Shown here: one piece after another, positions 43,956 through 51,830 of the stretch
How positions within the stretch are numbered: the stretch's first letter is position 1
Layout of the letters: each line of letters starts with the position of its first letter
Assembly: GCA_021829835.1 (NCBI GenBank)
Contig: JAKBPE010000008.1
Span: 1-51,830 of the forward strand
Reading direction: 5' to 3'
Source of the DNA: a bacterium
GTDB taxonomy: Archaea; Micrarchaeota; Micrarchaeia; Micrarchaeales; CABMGC01
DNA length: 51,830 nt
Made by a program: the position numbers and the translations under genes
The notes under the pieces: model-generated
Database searches by the model: none
What the model saw: the letters and a program-made list of their open reading frames with translations, nothing else
Told to the model about the DNA's origin: nothing

Positions 43956-43968
43956 GACTAATATTAGT

Positions 43969-44532
43969 ATGGAATCCATAGTACTGTCAGGTCTACCAGC
44001 TGCTGGAAAGACTACAGTAGGAGGCATACTCTGCGATATTCTCGGATTTAAACTCCTTGGAGGAGGAGACATATTAAAGGAAATGGCAGCCGAGCGTGGT
44101 TTTAAGGTAACAGGGAAGGAGTGGTGGGATACCCCAGAAGGAGCTAAATTCCTTAAGGAGAGGGAGAGTAATCCGAATTTTGACAAGGAAGTTGACAGGA
44201 AGCTTGGCGAGAAGATAAAAAGAGGAAATATTGTAGTAACTAGCTATACGGCCCCTTGGATAATAGACGCAGGATTCAAAGTATGGCTGAATGGAAGCAC
44301 TTCGAAGAGAACTGAGAGAATGGCTAAAAGGGACGGCACTGACATTGAAGACATGGCGAAAGTGGTAAAGTTAAGGGATAGTGAAAACAAGAAGCTTTAT
44401 AAGAATCTTTACAATATAGATTATGGTAAGGATCTTTCCCCTTTTCATCTCATAATAGACACTAATGAGATAACTCCGGAGAAGGTTGCTGAGATAATAG
44501 TAAATAAGTATAAAGAGAGAAATCCAAGGTGA
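43969..44532 (+). CDS. cmk: Archaeal-type cytidylate kinase
   Basis: The 187-residue kinase phosphorylates CMP/dCMP with ATP. The P-loop GLPAAGKTT is at residues 8-16, followed by GGGDILKEMAAERG (nucleotide-binding start) and the lid region with RTERMAKRDGTD. The size and motif order match the archaeal Cmk group. The four-base gap to rpl14e, with a GGTGA site, makes a two-gene operon; cmk next to ribosomal protein genes is a known archaeal arrangement. Confidence 0.93.
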   Translation: MESIVLSGLPAAGKTTVGGILCDILGFKLLGGGDILKEMAAERGFKVTGKEWWDTPEGAKFLKERESNPNFDKEVDRKLGEKIKRGNIVVTSYTAPWIIDAGFKVWLNGSTSKRTERMAKRDGTDIEDMAKVVKLRDSENKKLYKNLYNIDYGKDLSPFHLIIDTNEITPEKVAEIIVNKYKERNPR

Positions 44533-44536
44533 AAAA

Positions 44537-44791
44537 ATGGCATTGATAGAAATAGGAAGAGTATGTATAAAAAAATCAGGACGAGATGCTGGAGACAAGG
44601 CCGTACTTACAAAGGTCTTTGATAAGAATTTTGTAGAGGTTATGACACATTCGAGGCCGAAACCTAGGAAGATAAATGTGAAGCATTTGGAATTCCTGAA
44701 CGAGAAGGTAGACGTGAAGAATACAGGGGAACTTAATTCAGTCTTGGAGATATCTGAAAAAAGAGTTCCTGAAGCTGCAAAGAAGAAGTAA
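44537..44791 (+). CDS. rpl14e: Large-subunit ribosomal protein L14e
   Basis: The 84-residue protein matches archaeal L14e: IEIGRVCIKKSGRDAGDKAVL (KOW-like start), a central strand FVEVMTH, and RKINVKHLEFLNEKVDV. The Lys-rich tail ends in KKK. GGTGA lies five bases before the ATG. It is present in archaea and eukaryotes but not bacteria, so it is one of the clearest domain markers in the window. T-rich sequence follows after about 40 bases. Confidence 0.94.
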   Translation: MALIEIGRVCIKKSGRDAGDKAVLTKVFDKNFVEVMTHSRPKPRKINVKHLEFLNEKVDVKNTGELNSVLEISEKRVPEAAKKK

Positions 44792-44968
44792 TAATAGCAG
44801 AGAAGGCTGAGAGTACTACTGCCCTTCTTCTTTTTATTTTAGTATTTTGTAGTCCTTTTAGAGAGAGCTTCTCTTTTGTCTTTCTAATTTTATTCTGGTA
44901 GGCTTTCAGTTTGCCTGATTAATCAGCAGGAATAAATGGCTTTACGTTTTTTATTATGTGATGTTTGC

Positions 44969-46291
44969 ATGGCCATCAATATAGGAAAAAATTCTAAAAG
45001 GATAATAGAAAGGGACAAAAAGATCATGATAACGACCACCAGGGGTTCGTATAGGTTTGTTGCAGCAAGAGGAGAAGGGGATTTTGCATTTGATGCGGAC
45101 GGCAACAGATTCATAGACTTTTCCAGCTTTGTATCAGTTTATAATCTCGGAGTTAATGCAAATAAGGAGGTAAGAAACGCAATAAAAAAACAGGTGGATG
45201 TGCTTATGCATGCGGCATTCACTGATTATTACTCTGAATTGCCTGTAGTCTTTGCCGAGAATCTTATGAAGATGATGCCTGGCGGTTTTGGCAGGGTATT
45301 TTATTCAAATTCTGGAACAGAGGCTATAGAGACAGCCATGAAACTTGCAAGGCTCTTTACAAAAAGAGAGTATAATCTTGCATTTTATGGAGGCTTCCAC
45401 GGAAGGACAATGGGATCTCTCTCGCTTACAGCTTCAAAGACCAGGCAGAGAGAAGGGTTCGGTCCTTTTAATTCAGCACTGCATGCGCCTTATGCCTATT
45501 GCTATAGATGTCCTTTTGGGAAGGAGTATCCGGGTTGCGGAATGGAATGCGTGGATTACATAAAGAAATATACACTTGAGAAAGAGGCTTCCAAGAAGGA
45601 GGTCTCGGCAATATTCATGGAACCTATACAGGGGGAAGGAGGATATGTAGTTCCTCCCAAAGAATTTGTTAAGGGAATCAGGGAGATTGCAGATGATAGC
45701 GGAGCTATTATGGTTTCAGATGAAATACAGGCAGGATACATGCGCACAGGAAAATTCCTGGCCCTTGACAACTTCGGAGTTAAAGCTGATATATATACCA
45801 TGGCCAAGTCAATAGGAGGAGGCATACCGATGGGGGTTACAGTAACAAAGAAATCGCTTGGGGACATAGAGCCTGGAGCTCATGCAAATACCTTTGGTGG
45901 AAATCTAGTAGCTGTAGCTGCGGCTGAGGCCTCGCTTTCATATCTCAGGAGGAACATGAGGAGCATACAGTCAGGAGTAGTGAAAAAAGGAAGGCTGATT
46001 ATGAAAAGGCTTGAAGAGTTGAAGGAGAGATACGAGATTGTTGGAGATGTCAGAGGCATAGGACTCATGATAGGAGTTGAGTTTGTAAAGGACAAGAAAT
46101 CAAAGAGATATGGAGTTGAAGAGCGGGAAAAAATAATCTCAAAGTGTTTCGATAGCGGTCTATTGCTCCTGCCTGCAGGAAGTTCCACTATAAGGATAAT
46201 ACCGCCTCTTACGATTTCCATTCAGAACCTTGAGAGAGGCATGGACATTTTTGAAGATGCGGTTGAGTCGGTAGCTGAAGGCAAGGCATGA
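44969..46291 (+). CDS. Class III aminotransferase / amino-acid racemase-like enzyme
   Basis: The 440-residue PLP enzyme shows the ornithine/GABA aminotransferase family order: DADGNRFIDFSS, FYSNSGTEAIETAMK, GGFHGRTMGSLSLT, MEPIQGEGG, SDEIQAGYMRTG and the Schiff-base lysine in MAKSIGGGIPMG. The YCYRCPFGKEYPGCGMEC insertion with four Cys residues is typical of archaeal members, some of which act as broad-specificity racemases or 4-aminobutyrate transaminases. I prefer the ATG at 44969 (GTGATG upstream); ATG at 44936 is possible. It converges on the PolD operon. Substrate cannot be fixed from sequence. Confidence 0.88.
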   Translation: MAINIGKNSKRIIERDKKIMITTTRGSYRFVAARGEGDFAFDADGNRFIDFSSFVSVYNLGVNANKEVRNAIKKQVDVLMHAAFTDYYSELPVVFAENLMKMMPGGFGRVFYSNSGTEAIETAMKLARLFTKREYNLAFYGGFHGRTMGSLSLTASKTRQREGFGPFNSALHAPYAYCYRCPFGKEYPGCGMECVDYIKKYTLEKEASKKEVSAIFMEPIQGEGGYVVPPKEFVKGIREIADDSGAIMVSDEIQAGYMRTGKFLALDNFGVKADIYTMAKSIGGGIPMGVTVTKKSLGDIEPGAHANTFGGNLVAVAAAEASLSYLRRNMRSIQSGVVKKGRLIMKRLEELKERYEIVGDVRGIGLMIGVEFVKDKKSKRYGVEEREKIISKCFDSGLLLLPAGSSTIRIIPPLTISIQNLERGMDIFEDAVESVAEGKA

Positions 46292-46321
46292 AACTGAAAT
46301 CTAGGCTGTGGTCTGCAGTTC

Positions 46322-49300
46322 TTACATATATCTTCCAAGATTGAACTGGCCTGTAGTATTATTCTTCATTGCTTCTTCAGGAACTGCGAATATGCTGCTT
46401 ATCTCCTCTCTTACAAGCACTAGACGCTGTTTTATATATGGGTCAAGATCATATCTCTCGGCTAGGCTTATAGCCATCCCAAGATATTTCTCTATTCCTG
46501 CCTTGGAGATAGTAAGTATCAATTTTCCTCCGTCTTTTGAGCATTTGCCGCTTAATGGAACTCGCCTGTATTTGGAGTTGCATGAAGAGCATCTGAAGTT
46601 CTGCCTTGAGAAAGAGTGTAGATTTCCTATAAGGTCAGGGATGAAGTGGCTTACTATGAGCTTTCTTGCTGCATCTGGCTTGTCTATTGCATATATGCGG
46701 TCCATGAGGGCGAACTCTCCGTCTACCTTTTCCTGCATTGTCTTGAATTGTGTGTATTGAGATTTCTTGGGTGAATTCTCCAATGCTTTTGCTGAAGATC
46801 CGTGGGTAAACCATATGTTGCTGTATACTGCTTCTGTTCCTAGGCGCTTCTCTACTATTTCAACATTAACATCTGAAGGATAGGCATACGCGAAAGTTTT
46901 TTCATAGAATTCCAGTCCATAGGATTCTGTTGCCTCCATGGCGTGGGCTTCATCGTCAATTTCCTCCGGAAGAAGATTTAGGGTAAGCACAAGCGGTGCG
47001 TCCATGCTCCCGCCTACACTTGTAGGCAGGAATTCCCTTGAGAAGTTTAAGAGTGCATCAAGAAGAAGCATTGTAGTGTCTTCGTCTCCGTCGCAATTCC
47101 TTCTTCTTGCTGAGATGGTGTATGGATGGGAGAGTCCGACATTTACTTCTGCAAAGCCTATCACTCGGTTTAGAACTCCGCATGAGGTGTGAGGAGATAG
47201 CGTAATTACAAGATGCCCTATCAGATCCCTATAGTCGGAGATGTTGTAGAATTTTTCAAGGCCATATAGATCCGAAAGAAGCTGGTCTACAAATCTCGAT
47301 ACTTTTGTGAAGTATATGCCTGCCTTCTTGCTTAGTATGCAGTCCTGATGCTTAAGCTCGACTAATTGAGAGGGATCGGTAAGCTCATTTCCTTTGTAGT
47401 CCTTTGTATAATTGAGCTCTCTGAGTTTATCTATTGAGACACCTATTTCAGAAGGATAGAAATGGGTTATGGGAACGTCTGTGGCGTCAAACCGTGATGT
47501 TCCGTCTTTGAATATGAAGACTCCGTTCTTGGAGCGGAGAATACCTTTTTCGAGAGGCTCTGCAACTTTGTCTCTGTTCGGGAGGCTTTTCAGGCATTTT
47601 ATTACATCGGGGAGTTTGTTTATGCCTAGGTTCTTTATAGCTATAGATATGTCTTTCGAGAGATCTACTGTTCTTTCATTGTATGCTGATGTTCTTGAGC
47701 CGCATTTTTCGCAGCTGTCTCCTTCTGCAATGCTTCCGCAATTCTGGCATCTTTTTAGTATTATTGCCCTGTCGTCACAATCATGGCAGTAGGCCGAGTC
47801 TATTGTCCTTTTGCATTTTGGGCAGTAGTAATTAGCCATCATCACTTTCAATCCTGATTTGAGCTTTTTTGAGTCTACCAGGTATGCCTTTGTCAGATTA
47901 TGATCGTTGCCTCCGTATGTTCCTATAGGAAATATCAGATTCAATGCAGGTTTCATCAGGCGTTCTTTGGCTTTTTCAGGCCTGCCGATTCTCGCACCTA
48001 TGAATGTGGATCTCTTCGGTATCTGAAACGGAGCCACTGAATTCACGAATGCAAGTGCATCTGCAGCTTCACCGGCATTTTGATATCTTTTTTCTGCATT
48101 TACGCTGTCTATTATTCCTGAAGAGGATGTGAATCCTAGGGAAGCGACGAGGCTCTGCGCATTTTCTTCATATATGACTATTTTTCCGGAGATCAGGCGA
48201 TGGGGAACCTGGAGCAGTTCAAGAGTTCTTTTGGTATCCTTATCAAAATCCAGTTCCAATGACACGATATCAAACAGGCTTGCATGTCTTGCCACTGTAG
48301 AAGACATTCTTGCGGCTAGATTGCTCAATGCTTTTAAGTCTATAGTCTGGAATTCGTAAAGGAATTTCGGATGTATAGGTATGCCATGCTTTACAGCTAT
48401 GGTAAATGCATCCTTGAATGATGGATCTGCTGCATTCGCACTGGATCCCGATTTGCTCTTGAGCTGAAGCTCCCAGAGCTCTTCCACGTAACTGCTGGGC
48501 TGGAGCTGCGTATTTGATTTTTTGAAATCTCCGAATGTTGCAAGCATATCCCCTATCGATATTATTTCGGATACATCCTGCTTTATCTTCAATGCGGTCT
48601 CTACATCATTGACTCTGAAGGCATCTCCTGATTTAAGCACTACGAAGGGGCCTTCTATGCTGTCTACAGGCACAGCTACGCATCCCTTTCCGGGATATTC
48701 TATCCTGAGCTGAGTCCCTATTGCTATAAAGCTATCAAGTATAACCATTGTTGCCGGATTGAACCCTTTTGAGGCTATTCCGGTCAACCTGCTTCTCCCG
48801 TATCTAAGCCTGAAGCCGCCAGACTTTCCAGGATATGCGAGTATGGGCCTTCCGGCTACAAGTTCTTCGAGGAATACTGCCGCGTCTTCTTTCGAGGCAG
48901 ATTTCTTCGACACTGATTTTATTACTCCATTAAGCCATTCCCATTCGAGGCCGACACTCTTTGTCTCTTTGAGCATTTTTTTGGCTTTCTGCGCTATTCC
49001 TTCACATATTACAAGCGAGATTCCTCCCCTTACCCTGTTTGTTATTGGGATCTCCTTTCCTGTTGAATCTATCCTGCGCAGATTGCCATTTACGCTTACC
49101 TCTATCGATTCGGTTGGTACTCCGTCTACGCATACAGGACAGTTTTCTACTATAGTACGTATGTCTTCTGGAGGAGGCCTGTATTGAAGCCTTGCCGCGC
49201 GTGTGTGGTATAGCTCTGCTTCCTCGACATATCTCTCTATTTCCGCTTTGGTTGGCTTGTATCTGTCTATACCGAATATCTTTCTTACATAATCCGTAAG

Positions 49301-49762
49301 TGCCACCGATAATGCTGCTGCAGTGCCTCCTGCTCCCCTTATAGGCCCTGCGTATGATATTGCAAGATATGAAGTTCCGTCTGGATTTTTGTAGCTGTCT
49401 ATGCCTTTTATGCCTTCAGTAGGCGCGACCAGTACTCCCTCAGTGAGTATTGCGGTGCCTACTCTGACAGCCAACTCTATTCTTTTTGTCTGCTCGTAAC
49501 TTGAGAACTCATCACTTCTGCATATCTCATCTGCAACTTCAAATGCGAGGCCGCTTCTACTCTGCTTGTCTAGTTTCTTCCTTATGATCTTGCTAATGCC
49601 TTTTACGCCTATAAGACCCTCTACCCTGCTTGCAAGGTCTGGAGCTGGAAGTATCTCCACCTCTGTTTTTGGATCAAGGCCCTTCGCTCGGGCTTTTCCA
49701 GCCAATTCATAGGCTTTGTAGAAGTCTTTTGATAAAATTTCAAAATATTCCTTGTTATCCAA
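46322..49762 (-). CDS. polC: DNA polymerase D large catalytic subunit DP2
   Basis: The 1146-residue subunit holds the polymerase active site of the archaeal replicase PolD. Its double-psi-barrel core includes NCDGDED at about residue 890, with the catalytic Asp residues, and HTSCGVLNRVIGFAEVNVGLSHPY just before. Zinc-binding regions are CPKC/CHDC and CQNC/CEKC (about 645-690) and CSSC (about 1060). The N-terminus EYFEILSKDFYKAYELAGKARA matches known DP2 starts. The TTG at 49762 gives this start, five bases after the DP1 stop, with GCGTGA as ribosome-binding site. The ATG at 49804 would add 14 unusual residues and overlap DP1. No intein is present. Confidence 0.96.
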   Translation of the reverse strand: MDNKEYFEILSKDFYKAYELAGKARAKGLDPKTEVEILPAPDLASRVEGLIGVKGISKIIRKKLDKQSRSGLAFEVADEICRSDEFSSYEQTKRIELAVRVGTAILTEGVLVAPTEGIKGIDSYKNPDGTSYLAISYAGPIRGAGGTAAALSVALTDYVRKIFGIDRYKPTKAEIERYVEEAELYHTRAARLQYRPPPEDIRTIVENCPVCVDGVPTESIEVSVNGNLRRIDSTGKEIPITNRVRGGISLVICEGIAQKAKKMLKETKSVGLEWEWLNGVIKSVSKKSASKEDAAVFLEELVAGRPILAYPGKSGGFRLRYGRSRLTGIASKGFNPATMVILDSFIAIGTQLRIEYPGKGCVAVPVDSIEGPFVVLKSGDAFRVNDVETALKIKQDVSEIISIGDMLATFGDFKKSNTQLQPSSYVEELWELQLKSKSGSSANAADPSFKDAFTIAVKHGIPIHPKFLYEFQTIDLKALSNLAARMSSTVARHASLFDIVSLELDFDKDTKRTLELLQVPHRLISGKIVIYEENAQSLVASLGFTSSSGIIDSVNAEKRYQNAGEAADALAFVNSVAPFQIPKRSTFIGARIGRPEKAKERLMKPALNLIFPIGTYGGNDHNLTKAYLVDSKKLKSGLKVMMANYYCPKCKRTIDSAYCHDCDDRAIILKRCQNCGSIAEGDSCEKCGSRTSAYNERTVDLSKDISIAIKNLGINKLPDVIKCLKSLPNRDKVAEPLEKGILRSKNGVFIFKDGTSRFDATDVPITHFYPSEIGVSIDKLRELNYTKDYKGNELTDPSQLVELKHQDCILSKKAGIYFTKVSRFVDQLLSDLYGLEKFYNISDYRDLIGHLVITLSPHTSCGVLNRVIGFAEVNVGLSHPYTISARRRNCDGDEDTTMLLLDALLNFSREFLPTSVGGSMDAPLVLTLNLLPEEIDDEAHAMEATESYGLEFYEKTFAYAYPSDVNVEIVEKRLGTEAVYSNIWFTHGSSAKALENSPKKSQYTQFKTMQEKVDGEFALMDRIYAIDKPDAARKLIVSHFIPDLIGNLHSFSRQNFRCSSCNSKYRRVPLSGKCSKDGGKLILTISKAGIEKYLGMAISLAERYDLDPYIKQRLVLVREEISSIFAVPEEAMKNNTTGQFNLGRYM

Positions 49763-49766
49763 AAAA

Positions 49767-51296
49767 TCACGCCAGTGAGTTAAAATCCATGCTCCACAAT
49801 GCACCGTCCTTTGTATTGTATATTGGAAGTATTGCAGGAGTAGGCATATGGCCTAGTTTTACCTGATATGAGGTTCTTGCCTGCCATGTTCCGCTGTTTA
49901 TTATCTGTGTTCCATGATAATCTGCATATCCGTTTTTGTGCAGATGCCCCATATGGAGGATGTCAGGCACTTCGTCCATTACCAGAGAGTCTTTTCTGCT
50001 TGGCATTATAGGGTTGTCGCCGTATATCGGAGAGAGGTGCCTTTTCTTCAACACCTCCCTCATTGCAGTCTCAGGCTTCGAGTAGCTGCAGCCTGGGATT
50101 GCCTGTATTATAGAATCCAATGATGCTCCATGATATGCAAGTATGTTTATTCCATGCACTTTGACATAGCCGGGATTCGATACAAGATGTATATTGTCTT
50201 TTTTGAAGTCTTTTATCAGTTCATCTCCAAGAGGAGGCTGCGGTTCTGCAAGCTGCAGCGCATCGTGGTTTCCCGCCAATACGAATACCTCCACATGCTC
50301 TGGTATCCTCTCCAGATATGAAAATAACGAGGCATATTGTTTGTATATGTCATTTATGCTAAGTTCCCTGTCTTGGTTTGGATAGACGCCTATTCCATCG
50401 ACAAGGTCTCCGCTTATGACCAGATATTTTATCTTCTCTGCTATATCCTTTCTTGCATCAACCCCGCCATTAAGCCATTCTATGAATCTCTCAAAATGCT
50501 TTTCCAGAAATAGCTTGCTGCCCACGTGTATGTCTGAAGTAAAGGCTATTGCTATATCTTCTTCTGTCTGTTTTATCTTTCTTATAGGTATGTCCGGCCA
50601 TATAACTCCTGTTGCTATCAGGAACGGAGTTGATACCTTTCCTTTTATGGCTATAACTTCATCATTTACTATCTTAGAGGCGAAATCGAAAAGCTCATGC
50701 ATCTCCTTTCTTGAGGTTCTCTCAGGCTTTATAAAAAGAACTTTTGCGGTGCCTGATTCGTCTTCAAGAGTTAGCATTATATGGCCTTTCTTGGTTATGC
50801 TCTTCTCATAGACCATCCCTATTACGGCTATCTCCCTTCCATTTGCGTATATTTTTAGGTTTTCTATCTTGTTTGTTATTCCTACGCCGCTCATCCTATT
50901 TCTCTCTATTATAGATCTTAGCTTCTCGAACCTGTTCCTGAAATATGCTGAAAAGTCTTCAACCATTGCAGGAGTCTTTTCTATTGCGGCATTCCTTATG
51001 CTGAATTCTGAACTTACATCTTTTGCAGTCTCGTGTTTATTTATAGTGCCTTTTATTTCATATGTGATTTTGGCTTCAGCACTCGGCTCTTTTTTTATCT
51101 CCTCGATTATCTGCTCCAGGATCTTCTTGTCGATTATCTTGGGTCCATGGTATACTTCAAAGAATGAGATTAGCTTATTTGAAAGCCTTTCAATCCCTAT
51201 TGATGAGATCTCCTTGTCGGTTATCTCTGAGCTTATGACAGCCTTGCCGTTCAGCCTTTGGGCAAGTTCAGTAACAAGGATCCCATCTTCTTTCAT
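49767..51296 (-). CDS. polB: DNA polymerase D small subunit DP1 (proofreading exonuclease)
   Basis: The 509-residue subunit has an N-terminal region, an OB-fold (about 155-220) and a calcineurin-like phosphodiesterase domain. Visible motifs are DIHVGSKLF, ISGDLVDGIG, LAGNHDALQ, YHGAS and MGHLHKNGYADYHGT, complete for Mn-dependent 3'-5' exonuclease activity. The ATG at 51296 is preferred; an upstream in-frame TTG at 51314 is inside the mobile-element end. GGAGGGTG just upstream serves as ribosome-binding site and belongs to that element. It forms an operon with DP2. Confidence 0.95.
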   Translation of the reverse strand: MKEDGILVTELAQRLNGKAVISSEITDKEISSIGIERLSNKLISFFEVYHGPKIIDKKILEQIIEEIKKEPSAEAKITYEIKGTINKHETAKDVSSEFSIRNAAIEKTPAMVEDFSAYFRNRFEKLRSIIERNRMSGVGITNKIENLKIYANGREIAVIGMVYEKSITKKGHIMLTLEDESGTAKVLFIKPERTSRKEMHELFDFASKIVNDEVIAIKGKVSTPFLIATGVIWPDIPIRKIKQTEEDIAIAFTSDIHVGSKLFLEKHFERFIEWLNGGVDARKDIAEKIKYLVISGDLVDGIGVYPNQDRELSINDIYKQYASLFSYLERIPEHVEVFVLAGNHDALQLAEPQPPLGDELIKDFKKDNIHLVSNPGYVKVHGINILAYHGASLDSIIQAIPGCSYSKPETAMREVLKKRHLSPIYGDNPIMPSRKDSLVMDEVPDILHMGHLHKNGYADYHGTQIINSGTWQARTSYQVKLGHMPTPAILPIYNTKDGALWSMDFNSLA

Positions 51297-51300
51297 AAAT

Positions 51301-51480
51301 GTGACACCCTCCAACGACTAAAAGTCGTTGGCTTCCCCTGCATTTGCAGGGTATGTTCTCAGTTCTTCGAGGACTGCCTCCCTTTGAGGTCTTACATTCT
51401 CTCCCTGAGCGTGACTTCCCCTCTGTCCGAGGGTAGCTGCTCTATGCAATATATTTATTGCAGCGTTTATGTCCCTGTCC
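51301..51480 (-). ncRNA. Probable omegaRNA of the second tnpB element
   Basis: The 51360-51480 part is nearly identical to 39236-39356 although both overlap coding sequence. The element end forms a strong stem with arms CCAACGACT and AGTCGTTGG. The guide segment just past the end would match the first bases of the DP1 gene. Confidence 0.55.
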
Positions 51481-51830
51481 AACCTCATGCCGCATCTGCC
51501 GCAGTTGTATTCTCTCACAGATAGTGGCATGTCCGTTATGTTGCCACAATTACTGCATTCCCTTGAGGTATTTCTTGCATCTATTTTTATTACCTTCATA
51601 CCAGCACTTTCAGCCTTGTATGAGAGGAGTTGGATGAATCTGTTCCATGAAGCATTTTGTATTGACTGGGCGAGGCGATGGTTCTTCAGCATGCTTTCTA
51701 TATGCAATGATTCTACTGCAAATGAGGTGAATCCTCCATGCACCAGTTTGTCAGATAGTTTATGCATAAAGTCGTTGGACTGGTTGGTTATTCCTTTCCA
51801 TTCCTCCTGAAGCCTGAACTTCGCATCTTC
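51318..51830 (-). CDS. tnpB: TnpB nuclease, C-terminal part (N-terminus beyond window)
   Basis: The visible 170 residues continue the frame to the window edge (EDAKFRLQEEWKGITNQSNDF before the first internal Met, in blocks). RuvC-II Glu is in FAVESLHI, the zinc ribbon is CSNC and CGRC, and RuvC-III is DRDINAAINI. It is about 80 percent similar to the intact copy over the shared part. The visible part has no frameshift. Whether the N-terminal half is intact cannot be judged here. Confidence 0.9.
   Translation of the reverse strand, partial: EDAKFRLQEEWKGITNQSNDFMHKLSDKLVHGGFTSFAVESLHIESMLKNHRLAQSIQNASWNRFIQLLSYKAESAGMKVIKIDARNTSRECSNCGNITDMPLSVREYNCGRCGMRLDRDINAAINILHRAATLGQRGSHAQGENVRPQREAVLEELRTYPANAGEANDF

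Larger units (their letters stand above)
51301..51830 (-). mobile_element. Second IS605-superfamily tnpB element, cut by window edge
   Basis: The right end reads on the minus strand GTCGTTGGAGG then GTGTCAC and matches the element at 39143. A palindromic ACGACTTTTAGTCGT stem replaces the other copy's terminal stem. The boundary lies about four bases before the DP1 ATG. The left part is beyond the window. Confidence 0.8.

Noticed and set aside
46308-46760. A 150-codon plus-strand frame over the DP2 C-terminus
   Set aside because: It lies opposite the conserved zinc-binding end of DP2.
48759-49187. A 142-codon plus-strand frame inside DP2
   Set aside because: It lies opposite conserved polymerase sequence and has no start signal.
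49763-49804. ATG at 49804 as the DP2 start
   Set aside because: The added 14 residues are unlike other DP2 N-termini and overlap DP1; the TTG at 49762 has a ribosome-binding site and fits the family start.

Overview
The window is archaeal. It encodes both subunits of the archaeal replicative polymerase PolD, ribosomal protein L14e next to an archaeal-type CMP kinase, an UPF0147 protein, and a tRNA interrupted by a short intron at a non-canonical site. Promoters are TATA-type; some put the predicted transcription start on the start codon, and GGTGA-like ribosome binding sites occur inside operons. The compact layout, giant surface protein and many lineage-specific membrane proteins fit a DPANN-like lineage, with Micrarchaeota/ARMAN as the best guess. 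That placement is inference from gene content.

The left part (about 0.7-23.7 kb) is an envelope region. A 3266-residue secreted, membrane-anchored protein carries a lysozyme/transglycosylase-like (SLT/VirB1-like) domain in its middle. It lies divergent to a YVTN beta-propeller surface protein. Next to it is a tightly packed operon, read right to left, of six polytopic membrane proteins that share a VirB6/TrbL-like core motif. A 78-residue linker protein and two bitopic proteins that look like PrgI/VirB4 N-terminal domains without an ATPase follow. This resembles the membrane part of a divergent type IV secretion or conjugation machine, and is the best candidate here for an undescribed system. 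A separate 574-residue membrane/coiled-coil protein sits beside it between two IS-derived fragments.

The middle part (about 23.9-39.1 kb) starts with an aerobic ribonucleotide reductase operon. Its small subunit has Phe where the radical Tyr should be, as in class Ic Mn/Fe enzymes. Then come a DUF929 thioredoxin-like protein with a CxC membrane partner, TatD, tRNA-Arg(TCT) with a T-loop intron, UPF0147 and an O6-alkylguanine-DNA alkyltransferase. After these are four tandem paralogues of unknown function, a four-gene operon of secreted or lipoprotein-like Gly/Gln/Tyr-rich proteins, an M24 aminopeptidase, tRNA-Pro(CGG) and an unknown 333-residue protein.

The right part (39.1-51.8 kb) holds a complete tnpB-only IS605-family element, late lysine-pathway genes (DapC-like aminotransferase and LysA), a TPR protein, cmk-rpl14e, a class III aminotransferase and the PolD operon. 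A second tnpB element, cut by the window edge, ends four bases before the PolD small-subunit start codon. Three further solo fragments resemble the tnpB right end.
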